Position numbers and translations under genes: made by a program
Assembly (NCBI GenBank): GCA_005524015.1
Contig: SULG01000009.1
Coordinates: 1-64,000 of the forward strand
Direction: 5' to 3'
DNA length: 64,000 bases
Origin: Candidatus Jettenia ecosi
Lineage (GTDB): Bacteria > Planctomycetota > Brocadiia > Brocadiales > Brocadiaceae
The notes under the pieces: generated by a model
Told to the model about the DNA's origin: nothing
Databases searched by the model: none
Seen by the model: the letters and a program-made list of their open reading frames with translations, nothing else
Shown here: piece after piece, positions 48,074 to 56,501 of the stretch
Layout: each line of letters starts with the position of its first letter
How positions within the stretch are numbered: the first letter of the stretch is position 1

Positions 48074-48194
48074 ACAGGCTGTCCGAGAATTTAATCGATC
48101 CACAAATGCCATACTAAATATTGTTGCCGTGCTAATATTTTGTCAACATATAGTAATAGGATTTGTCGTGTGAAAGCATTCTCGGACAGCCTGT
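48074..48194. repeat. MITE-like element, copy 2 of 2
   Basis: A 121-bp unit with perfect 17-bp inverted ends: ACAGGCTGTCCGAGAAT at 48074-48090 and the complement at 48178-48194. It shares these ends with the unit at 18337-18463; the interior (AT-rich, non-coding) differs. It lies between the NDUFA9-like and helicase genes. Confidence 0.85.
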
Positions 48195-48247
48195 AAAGCC
48201 TTGCCCTACTTACTCGACAACTTAACCTATCCTCTGTATCTGCATGG

Positions 48248-50803
48248 CTAATGAAGAGACTGTACCAGGAATTCTTTCATTTCCTGAAAAACAATCTCCC
48301 CTTTATCCTTAATGCATCTTATATTGGGAAGGGATTCGAGAAATATACGCCCATACCTCTTGGTAACCACCCGACTGTCAAAAATAACCACTACACCCTT
48401 ATCATCGCGGCTCCGTATAAGCCTTCCAAAACCCTGTTTAAATTTAATTACAGCCATAGGTAAAGAATAGTTATAGAAAGCATCGCCACCGGAATTCTCA
48501 ATAGCTTCTGCCCGCGCCTCAATAATAGGTTCTGTTGGTACTTTAAACGGTAATCTGGTAAGGATAACACATTCCAGAGCGTCTCCTTTAACATCAATCC
48601 CTTCCCAGAAACTATCGGTAGCAAAAAGAACGGACGTCTTGTCTTTTTTGAAAGTATCAAGGAGTCTGTTGCGGCTATCCATTCCTTGTTTTAAGCAGGT
48701 ATAGCCCATATGTGTAATCCGCGGTTCTAGTTTTTGATAAAGATTATCAAGAAGGTTATAAGAGGTAAACAGGATTAATGCCCTTCCTTCGGAAATTTCT
48801 ATAGTCTTAAAGATATTGCGCTCGAGCGCCAATGCATAACCAGAACCATTAGGCTCTGAAATATCTGTGGGAATGCCAACGATAACCTGCTTTTTATAAT
48901 CAAACGGAGAACGGAGCATCAATTCAGATAATCGATCCTCCGTGATTTGATTCAGGCCAATATTCTCTTTAAAAAACGTAAAATTATTATTGACTGCTAA
49001 TGTAGCTGATGTCAATAGTATTGTAGGGTAATTATCATAGAGGCAGGCCTTCAAACCATCAGAAACGGAAAGGGGCGCTGTACAAAACCGGATAATGGGA
49101 TTTTCTTTGTATCGTTTGATTTCTATCCACTTGCAAAACTTTTCGTTCGTGGTGATGAAAAAAGACATATCGTGTGCCACCATTTTTAAACGCATCTTAC
49201 ACGATACAATATCTATTAATACTGATGATAAAATATCCTGCGACTTTTTGGATAATTCTCCTATCTTATCTAATACCGTCTTTAACAACAGGGTAAATTT
49301 ATGGATCTCTGTGCATAGGGACTTAAGCTTTACCTCTATACCAGCATACCACAGGTGTGTGGAAGCGAAGTGTGTGGTTATACGAAGTTTCATTTCTTCA
49401 TTTTTATCTTTTTGTAAACCAGCGTTTACCATATAATTGCCTGCGGCATGGGAGATATCTTCAAAGACTTCCAGGACTGTATTATAGAGATGCTGTCTTG
49501 ATTCAATGATTTCTGTGTTGATTTTGTCAGCAATATCCATTGCTATGGATTTGTCATGATCTGAGCTTACTTCTTTTAGTTTACCTTTGATGTGCTGTAA
49601 AAGACCTTTCCTGGCATCTTTTAGATTAATTAACCTTCCCAGTAGCTTCGTTATTCTTAACCGTGAGATTACACTGCTCAGGTTACTTGTTGCCACGGCT
49701 TCTAAATGATGCGCCTCGTCTATGATGATTTTTTTGAAGGGTGGCAAGATAGCTACACCTTCGTAGCCCTTCGATTCCTGACGCACAATCAGGTCGGCCA
49801 TCAAAAGATAATGGTTTATGACAAGAACATCAGCGCTGGCTGCGTTTCTGCGTGCAATATAAAAGAAGCATGCATCATAAAACTGGCACTTCAACCGTGT
49901 ACATTGGTCTGCCTCTGATTGTATCGATTCCCAGGCATCCTCACGGGGTATGAAATTCAGGTCTGCTTTGCTCCCATCCCGTGTCTTTATAGCCCATTCT
50001 AATAGGGTATTCAATTGCTGTCTGTCATTGTCTTCGATCAGTGCGCCACCCTCGGAGCGTAAATTATAAACCTTTCTAAGGCAAAGGTAGTTATTCCTTC
50101 CTTTTACCAGGACGCTCTTAAAATTCAATCCATAACACTTCTGCAGTATCGGTATATCTTTTTCAATCAATTGCTCCTGCAGGTTTATTGTATTGGTGGA
50201 AATTACTACCCGCTCCTGATTTTTTATGCTCCAAAACACCGCCGGAACAAGGTATGCGAGAGATTTACCAGTTCCTGTTCCTGCTTCAATGAGGGCGATC
50301 TTATGGCAATTAAAGGCGTTGATTACCGACTTTAACATCTCGATTTGTTGTTCGCGGTACTCATAGCGCGGTAGTTGTTGAGCAAAATTTCCGCCGGGCA
50401 GAAATTGCCCCAAAAGCTCTTTAAAATTGAGCTCTTCATACAGAGGTTTTTTCTTTACCTTCACCACAGGATACAGATACTTTACCTGGTTATCTGTGAT
50501 ATAGAATCCCACTCCTAATGCCCCCATACATGAAGCAATTTCGATATCTGCATCGGACGGATCTAAAATACCATCCGGGTGATTGTGGATAATTACATCC
50601 CCATATTTTGCGTCTTTGGTAATAGCCGGGACAGCATTCTTATTTCCCATAGCATAAACATCAACATCAATTACCAAAAGTTCATCGTTAAGTTTGCCAA
50701 TCAGGAATACCTCATTTCCGCCTGCCTTTTTAATGGCGTCTTGAATAGAAGACATAGCTTCGGGCACTATAAAATTTCCGGCTAACCATTTTGTCGTTTT
50801 CAT
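48248..50803 (-). CDS. DinG-type helicase with N-terminal JAMM domain
   Basis: 851 residues from ATG 50803 (a frame to 50839 exists; neither start has a strong ribosome site). The N-terminal domain (about 1-120) is a JAB/MPN fold with the full JAMM zinc motif: Glu31 in GNEVFLIG, then His73-x-His75 in IIHNHPDGILDPSDAD, Ser83 and Asp86. The helicase part follows: Q-like YEYREQQIEML, Walker A EAGTGTGKS at 172-180, four Cys around C-x(n)-CTRLKCQFYDAC for an XPD/DinG iron-sulfur cluster, IIIDEAHHLEA, and motifs V/VI FWEGIDVKGDAL and FKQGFGRLIRS. DinG unwinds forked DNA, R-loops and D-loops 5' to 3'. The JAMM domain may be a peptidase or a RadC-like structural module. Confidence 0.88.
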   Translation of the reverse strand: MKTTKWLAGNFIVPEAMSSIQDAIKKAGGNEVFLIGKLNDELLVIDVDVYAMGNKNAVPAITKDAKYGDVIIHNHPDGILDPSDADIEIASCMGALGVGFYITDNQVKYLYPVVKVKKKPLYEELNFKELLGQFLPGGNFAQQLPRYEYREQQIEMLKSVINAFNCHKIALIEAGTGTGKSLAYLVPAVFWSIKNQERVVISTNTINLQEQLIEKDIPILQKCYGLNFKSVLVKGRNNYLCLRKVYNLRSEGGALIEDNDRQQLNTLLEWAIKTRDGSKADLNFIPREDAWESIQSEADQCTRLKCQFYDACFFYIARRNAASADVLVINHYLLMADLIVRQESKGYEGVAILPPFKKIIIDEAHHLEAVATSNLSSVISRLRITKLLGRLINLKDARKGLLQHIKGKLKEVSSDHDKSIAMDIADKINTEIIESRQHLYNTVLEVFEDISHAAGNYMVNAGLQKDKNEEMKLRITTHFASTHLWYAGIEVKLKSLCTEIHKFTLLLKTVLDKIGELSKKSQDILSSVLIDIVSCKMRLKMVAHDMSFFITTNEKFCKWIEIKRYKENPIIRFCTAPLSVSDGLKACLYDNYPTILLTSATLAVNNNFTFFKENIGLNQITEDRLSELMLRSPFDYKKQVIVGIPTDISEPNGSGYALALERNIFKTIEISEGRALILFTSYNLLDNLYQKLEPRITHMGYTCLKQGMDSRNRLLDTFKKDKTSVLFATDSFWEGIDVKGDALECVILTRLPFKVPTEPIIEARAEAIENSGGDAFYNYSLPMAVIKFKQGFGRLIRSRDDKGVVVIFDSRVVTKRYGRIFLESLPNIRCIKDKGEIVFQEMKEFLVQSLH

Positions 50804-51241
50804 AAATAAAGTATAAGATAAAATATGTGTGCTGTACAATTAAAAACAGGTTGAAAATCTTGTAAATATTGATCTGCCAAGGTATAAAGATACTAAAAAA
50901 CGGGAGAGCGATGTAGGTATAATACGAATTTTCAGCAATCAATTTTCTATCAAAATTCTTTAATTCTTTCTCATATTTGGTATCTTTGTAATCATGGAAT
51001 AGCTAACGAATGGTCATTGGAAGAACCATCGCCTCTGGTTTTATCCCTTGACTCTTTTTTCCGTTTTCATATAATAATTTTTCTTCGAATCCATTTTGGA
51101 TTCAGCTTTGGTTCATTTCCTCTCTGAGGATATTTACCATCGTATTAAGAGAGTAAAAGAATAATAAGTAGCGCAGGGGGGATGTTCCCATTATTGGCTG
51201 ATATAGAGGTCGGCGCTACAAGATACGTGAAAGGATAGAGA
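50804..51241. promoter_or_regulatory. Divergent intergenic region with promoter for the aminotransferase gene
   Basis: Between divergent genes. TTGACT at 51048-51053 and TATAAT at 51070-51075 with a 16-bp spacer is a good sigma-70 promoter reading towards 51242. The ribosome site for that gene is AAAGGATAGAGA just upstream. Nothing else was recognised. Confidence 0.6.
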
Positions 51242-52387
51242 ATGAAGAAGAATTATCTGTTTACGCCAGGTCCAACCATGGTGCCACCTGAAGTGGCGCT
51301 GGCCGAAGCACAATCAATGATCCATCATAGGACGCCACAATTCTCTCAAATATTTTATGAGGTGAGCGAGGACTTAAAATACCTGTTTCAGACGAAGACT
51401 GGAGATGTTTTTACCCTTATGTCTTCCGGAACGGGCGCTATGGAGGCGTGCGTTGCGAATGTTCTGTCCAGAGGAAATAAGGCGCTGGTAGTTGTCAGCG
51501 GAAAATTTGGTGAACGCTGGGCAGAGCTATGTAAATGCTTTGGCATTGAGACCATTATAATTGATGTTGAAAACGGGAAGGCTGTAAATCCACAAGATAT
51601 TGAGACCGCTCTCAATAAGACTCATGGAATTAACGTAGTATTTACAACCCAATGCGAAACATCTACGGGTGTTGTCCACGATATAAAGTCTATTTCCCCT
51701 ATCGTAAAAAAACGCGGGGCCTTGCTCGTTGTCGATGCTATTACCGGAATCGGTGTCCATCAATTATTGATGGACGAATGGAATATCGATGTCGCTATTA
51801 CCGGATCACAGAAAGGATGTATGATGCCGCCCGGCCTGGCCTTCGTTTGTGTTAACAATAGCGCCTGGAGTGTGATAGAAAAGGCTGATTTACCCAGATA
51901 TTACTGGGATTTCAGGAAGATGAGAAAAGAGTTAAAAGACAAAACAACCCCTTTTACCCCCGCCGTTTCGCTGGTTATGGCTATGAAGACAGCCCTGGAT
52001 ATGATCAAAAAGGAAGGGATCGAGAATGTATGGAAGAGGCATGCCCGCCTTGCTCATGCCACGAGAGAAGGCGCAAAGGCGCTTGGGTTGGAACTCTTTG
52101 CCGGGGAATATGCAAGCAATGTATTGACTGCTATTAAGGCGCCAACAGGAATAGATGTTGATAAGATTATCAAAAAACTACGCGATGAAACGGGGGTAAC
52201 CTTTACCGGCGGACAAGATGAATTAAAAGGAAAGATGATCCGTATCGGTCACATGGGTTATGTAAATGATTTCGATATTATTGTTGCCATTGCCGCCCTT
52301 GAAAAAGGACTTTATGAGGCAGGATATCCTGTGGAACCAGGCAAAGGATTATCGAAGGTGCAATCATTGCTGGTAAGCAAAAAATAA
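51242..52387 (+). CDS. Class V aminotransferase (serine/alanine-glyoxylate type)
   Basis: 381 residues, ATG at 51242. N-terminus YLFTPGPTMVPPEVALAEAQ and the motif SSGTGAMEACVANVLSRG are typical of serine-glyoxylate/alanine-glyoxylate aminotransferases and the related 'soluble hydrogenase 42-kDa subunit'. VVDAITGIGVHQ has the pyridine-ring Asp; ITGSQKGCMMPPG has the PLP Lys. It moves an amino group between serine or alanine and glyoxylate/pyruvate; in anaerobes it can supply serine or glycine. It is monocistronic, with its own promoter. Substrate preference cannot be read from the sequence. Confidence 0.87.
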   Translation: MKKNYLFTPGPTMVPPEVALAEAQSMIHHRTPQFSQIFYEVSEDLKYLFQTKTGDVFTLMSSGTGAMEACVANVLSRGNKALVVVSGKFGERWAELCKCFGIETIIIDVENGKAVNPQDIETALNKTHGINVVFTTQCETSTGVVHDIKSISPIVKKRGALLVVDAITGIGVHQLLMDEWNIDVAITGSQKGCMMPPGLAFVCVNNSAWSVIEKADLPRYYWDFRKMRKELKDKTTPFTPAVSLVMAMKTALDMIKKEGIENVWKRHARLAHATREGAKALGLELFAGEYASNVLTAIKAPTGIDVDKIIKKLRDETGVTFTGGQDELKGKMIRIGHMGYVNDFDIIVAIAALEKGLYEAGYPVEPGKGLSKVQSLLVSKK

Positions 52388-52795
52388 CAATCCATTTTAA
52401 ACTCTGCACGATATCATGTTGATGTTATGGTAAGAAACCATTTTTTCAGAGATTGTCCGGAAAAGAGATATTATTCCTGCAGAAGCTATCCCAAAACCTA
52501 TTTCTGTACGGAAACCTCTCTATCATCAAATGATTCTAGATATTAATAGTGAGGTTTTTAGTTAACTTCAGATCGGGTGGCACTGACAAACAAAGTTTGT
52601 CAGTGCCACCCCTGGAATCGATTTACAGAGTATGAAATTTCTCTTTCCTTAATCAGATACGAATATGTCATTCCCGCGGAAGCGGGAATCCAGAAAAATA
52701 CTGGATTCCGGGTCAAGCCCGGAATGACAGACGCTTGTCCTCGAATGTAGTTATCGGGGAGTTGTAAACTTATGTCGCTATGTATAGACACGAAA
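52388..52795. repeat. Intergenic with two dispersed hairpin repeats
   Basis: Between convergent genes. Hairpin 1, 52575-52611: arms GGGTGGCACTGACAAAC and the exact complement, 3-nt loop. Hairpin 2, 52666-52729: TGTCATTCCCGCGGAAGCGG leads to a nested stem-loop that closes with GGAATGACA, a widespread bacterial repeat form. A partial relative of hairpin 1 (CACGGACAAAC/GTTTGTCCGTG) lies at 59980-60030. No genes were recognised. Confidence 0.7.
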
Positions 52796-55645
52796 TTACG
52801 ATTTTGGGATGATCTCTAGATTCATTAAATAATCCTTCATTGCTTCTGCTTGTTCCTGAGGTGTTCCCGGAATATAATCCTGGAACTCTCCCTCTCTGAA
52901 AAACTTTGGCATCTTTGTGCCTGGCTGGATTGATTGCGGATCAAGCAACCACCTCTTTATCCAGTCCGGTTTTAATCTTGTCCTGGCAAGCATGAGATCA
53001 GGCGCCCAGCCCGTTGGGTCGCCTTCCGGCATTTTTTCTCCTTTTACGTGACATAATGTACAGTTGACATCTTTGGATTCAAATAGCTTCTTTGCTGCTA
53101 AGAGATAACCCGGCGATCTGGCCTCCTTCTCCTCTCTATACTCTTTCTTTGTTTCGACTACATACTCATAAGGATACTCTTCGTTTTCCCTCACAGCAAA
53201 GAATCTGGCAAGGCTGGCAGCCTCCTCATTTGGTAAACTAAACGACGGCATCTTTACATCCAGCCATGGCCTCAGATCTATAGGATCTTTTAAGAATTCA
53301 AATGCCCACGCAGGTTGAACCTTCTTACCTTCGCCATATAACAAGGGCGGAGCGAATACCCTTGCCTCTTCAGGCACGAGACCCTCATTATCGACATGAT
53401 ATTCTATAATCGACGATGCAAAATCAACCTTCTTAGCCCATTCCTTGCGCACAATTTGTTCTTTATCAATGAAGACAGTCTCGCCTGCCTTTTGCTTAAG
53501 TTCACCGCTATCTTCCATAAGTTGAAAATATACCCCATCTTCCTCATCCAGCTTTACCATTCCCTTAAGTTCTATTCCTCCTTCAACATATAATCTGTCC
53601 ACATCAAGCTGGTGGCATCCGGTACAATGGTACTTTCCAATGAGTCTCTTCCCCTCTGTTATGCCCTGTTCGCTTTCTGTGAGCCTATCGATATACGCAT
53701 CGGGAAGTTTTTCCTCTTTCAGTCCGGTGAGCAGCACAAGCAATGATTCTGTTTCTTCACCAGTTAATCCGAAGTCAGGCATCTTCAATAGATCCTCAGG
53801 TTTTTTGTACTTTCCTTTATCAAATTGTCTCGGATCTTGCAATTTTGCCCGTAGCCATGCCCGCCTTGCCTCACCTACATTCTCTGAGATATGCTTAAGC
53901 CCAACTTCGCCCAATATTCTTTTTTCCAAAAGTCCAAAATCGAGTAATTCAACATATTTAGACCCGATAGCCGATAACTCGACTCCAATCTTACCTAGCC
54001 CTTCCATACCCTGTATTTCATGACAGCTAAAACAACCATATTTCTTAATCAAGGCCTCTCCTGCGCGTGCCCGTTCCTTATCCTCTAACCACGTCACATC
54101 TGTTAACCCGTCTCTTGTAAAACCTATAGCTGTCTTACTTATCAGGTATCCAGCAACTAAACTTGCTTTTTCCTGATTAAGCCTGAAGTTTGGCATACGG
54201 GTGAGCGGCTCTTTTCCTTTCGGGTTTATAATCCACTCGACCAGATACCCATAGTTTATCTTCTCTCCAATCCTTGCCAGATTAGGCGCAAATCCACGCT
54301 CTGTATCTTTCTCATAAGAATGGCATGCCATGCATCCAATATGCTCAAAGATAAAATCGCCACGAGATAATTGCCCCTCATCAAATTTGGGTACCTCATC
54401 ATGTATATTTCTTTCATCTGCATGCTGCCACAGATAGGCTGCTATAGATTGAGATTCCTCTTCTGAAAGTTTGAAATTGGGCATCAACGTGGTAGGGCGG
54501 AAGGATTTTGGATCTTTTATCCATTCCGTAAGCCAGTCAGGTTTTACTTTATTCTTTATATTTCTCAGACCAGGACCTATCATTCTGTGTTTATCTTTAC
54601 CGAGACCCGTTGTTTCGTGGCATCCATGACAGCCAAGCTCTTCGAATAGCCTTCTCCCTTGCCAGAGAATTTCTGCGCCTTTTACTTCTTTGCCTTCGTT
54701 ATGGCACCGGATACATGATCCCTGAGCGGACTTGCCCCGGTATATCGGTGTAAGCCAGTATTCAACCTCTCCATGCGCCTTTTTTACCCCTGATGTAGCA
54801 TTAGCCTGCCCCTCGTGGCAGAGCGCGCAGCCAAATCTTTCTGGTGGATGATTACCTAAATATAAATCACGATCAGGATGGCTTGCATACGGTTGTTCTG
54901 CAGATACATTTTCTGTCCTGGTAATACCCACATGGCACGACATACACCGGTCTACGATAGATAAGTCCTCCAGATACATCTGGTATAATTGCAGACCCGG
55001 CCGGGTTTTTTTGAAATTTTTTAATTGCGCTTTGTATTTTTTCATTCCTGCCGTATAGGAATCTAATTCCTCGGCATAGGTAGTAATGCCGCGCTTCAGT
55101 TCAGTTAATCTCGTCTCTACAGAAACTAAATTGTCTTCAGCCTCTTTTGCCTTTGCAGCAAGGTCATTACCCTTTTCCTCCAGCGCAGCAATTTCATGTA
55201 TGATATATTCACTCGGATTTTTTCCAAAGAGATATTCCTTCTCTATGCGTTCATTCCGCGCCACAATTGCCTTAAACCGTAAGGATTCTAATGTTTTATT
55301 CAATACCGTTTGTTCTTCTGATAACTTTTTGTACTTATTTTGTATTGATGGCTTTTTGAAGTCTTCCCATGCATGTTCCAGATTGTTTTTTGTCTCTCCA
55401 TAGTTCTTTTGGGTTTCTGGGCTTTCAAAAATTGCGCGTTCCTTTTCGTATGCCTGTCTGATTTTGTCTGACTCTAAGCGATAAAATTGCTTTTGATATT
55501 TTTTCCACGGCCGTCTGTCAACCGTCTCATTTACGAGCACCCATATGGTGACTGCAACAAGGATAAAACTCACCGTGACATATATAACCAGGTAAGACTT
55601 GTCTTCTTCTCTTTTAATGGGATGTAGATTTTTGTTGTCAGACAT
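52796..55645 (-). CDS. Membrane-anchored eight-heme cytochrome c of the Rieske/cyt b operon
   Basis: 949 residues. One N-terminal membrane helix (about 19-39, YVTVSFILVAVTIWVLVNET is its core), a coiled-coil stretch about 50-215, then eight CxxCH sites at 234, 273, 311, 339, 438, 538, 674 and 862. The first three form a closely spaced multiheme segment. The last five look like class I monoheme modules, each followed by a Met ligand region (LMPNFKL, RMPNFRL, KMPDFGL, KMPSFSL, KMPKFF). It ends the operon, 10 bp after cytochrome b C-terminal part, so it is likely the cytochrome c1 counterpart and electron outlet of the complex. No alternative function is evident. Confidence 0.9.
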   Translation of the reverse strand: MSDNKNLHPIKREEDKSYLVIYVTVSFILVAVTIWVLVNETVDRRPWKKYQKQFYRLESDKIRQAYEKERAIFESPETQKNYGETKNNLEHAWEDFKKPSIQNKYKKLSEEQTVLNKTLESLRFKAIVARNERIEKEYLFGKNPSEYIIHEIAALEEKGNDLAAKAKEAEDNLVSVETRLTELKRGITTYAEELDSYTAGMKKYKAQLKNFKKTRPGLQLYQMYLEDLSIVDRCMSCHVGITRTENVSAEQPYASHPDRDLYLGNHPPERFGCALCHEGQANATSGVKKAHGEVEYWLTPIYRGKSAQGSCIRCHNEGKEVKGAEILWQGRRLFEELGCHGCHETTGLGKDKHRMIGPGLRNIKNKVKPDWLTEWIKDPKSFRPTTLMPNFKLSEEESQSIAAYLWQHADERNIHDEVPKFDEGQLSRGDFIFEHIGCMACHSYEKDTERGFAPNLARIGEKINYGYLVEWIINPKGKEPLTRMPNFRLNQEKASLVAGYLISKTAIGFTRDGLTDVTWLEDKERARAGEALIKKYGCFSCHEIQGMEGLGKIGVELSAIGSKYVELLDFGLLEKRILGEVGLKHISENVGEARRAWLRAKLQDPRQFDKGKYKKPEDLLKMPDFGLTGEETESLLVLLTGLKEEKLPDAYIDRLTESEQGITEGKRLIGKYHCTGCHQLDVDRLYVEGGIELKGMVKLDEEDGVYFQLMEDSGELKQKAGETVFIDKEQIVRKEWAKKVDFASSIIEYHVDNEGLVPEEARVFAPPLLYGEGKKVQPAWAFEFLKDPIDLRPWLDVKMPSFSLPNEEAASLARFFAVRENEEYPYEYVVETKKEYREEKEARSPGYLLAAKKLFESKDVNCTLCHVKGEKMPEGDPTGWAPDLMLARTRLKPDWIKRWLLDPQSIQPGTKMPKFFREGEFQDYIPGTPQEQAEAMKDYLMNLEIIPKS

Positions 55646-55655
55646 AACTTATATC

Positions 55656-56489
55656 TTATATATTAAACCACGGTGTTACCCATATATATTTTACATGAAA
55701 TACAAGCCTCAGAAATACCTTTATCGGCAGCGCAATCATAGATAAGAAAAGAAACGCCACGATAGAGTATTTGATAATGCCGAGTTTTTCTAATGCTACG
55801 CTTTCTTTTGCCTTCATAAGACGATACGGAATTGTTATGCCCATGAAGAAGTATCCAATCACAACTGCGCCACCTATGATAAAGCCCAACAAAGATTTCG
55901 AATCAATACCTATGAAACTGGTTAGATCGTAGTTGGTTTCAGCTACGATCCGATGGGGATCCCATTCTTGCCACGGCCAGAACCAAAGCCAACCTGGCCC
56001 ACGCATGAAGACGCCGATGATAATGAGCAATATCCATAAGATATGAAATCCAAAACAGAAGGTAAGTAAGGCAAATTTTCTTTCCTTAAAGGTATAATAC
56101 CCGTTGCCTTTGGGATTAAAATCTACGTAAGGTATAGACATCAAGCCTATAATTATGAGAATAGGAAAAACGACCCCGGCAATCCATGGATCAAAGTAAA
56201 CAAGCATTTCCTGAAGTCCTAAAAAATACCAGGGAGCCTTTGCCGGGTTCGGGGTCATGGTAGGATCTGAATGCTCTTCAAGCGGCGCATCAAGCAAAAC
56301 AGACCAGACAATGAGGAGGATTGTACAGATGATTACCGCCAGAAATTCCTTTCTTACCAGATATGGCCATGTAGGAAGTTCGCTTTCGGAAACATCGGCA
56401 TCCTTCTCCTTTGCAAGTGTAGGACCTTTAATAAATGTCAATGCCCTGTATCTTCCCTTCTCTTTCGTTTTTTCTTCTTTCGTATCCAT
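55656..56489 (-). CDS. Cytochrome b C-terminal half (subunit IV-like)
   Basis: 277 residues. The motif NPAKAPWYFLGLQEMLVYF corresponds to the quinol-oxidation PEWY-type region (PAKAPWYF replaces it). Helices follow (IAGVVFPILIIIGLMSIPYV, LLTFCFGFHILWILLIIIGV, FIIGGAVVIGYFFMGITI, IVAFLFLSMIALPIKVFL). A hydrophilic N-terminal extension of about 45 residues and an extra terminal helix distinguish it from plastid subunit IV. It matches the split cytochrome b6f-type organisation, with the N-terminal half encoded at 58395-59222, the flavoprotein gene in between. Confidence 0.87.
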   Translation of the reverse strand: MDTKEEKTKEKGRYRALTFIKGPTLAKEKDADVSESELPTWPYLVRKEFLAVIICTILLIVWSVLLDAPLEEHSDPTMTPNPAKAPWYFLGLQEMLVYFDPWIAGVVFPILIIIGLMSIPYVDFNPKGNGYYTFKERKFALLTFCFGFHILWILLIIIGVFMRGPGWLWFWPWQEWDPHRIVAETNYDLTSFIGIDSKSLLGFIIGGAVVIGYFFMGITIPYRLMKAKESVALEKLGIIKYSIVAFLFLSMIALPIKVFLRLVFHVKYIWVTPWFNI

Positions 56490-56501
56490 ATTTTCTGTTT
56501 T

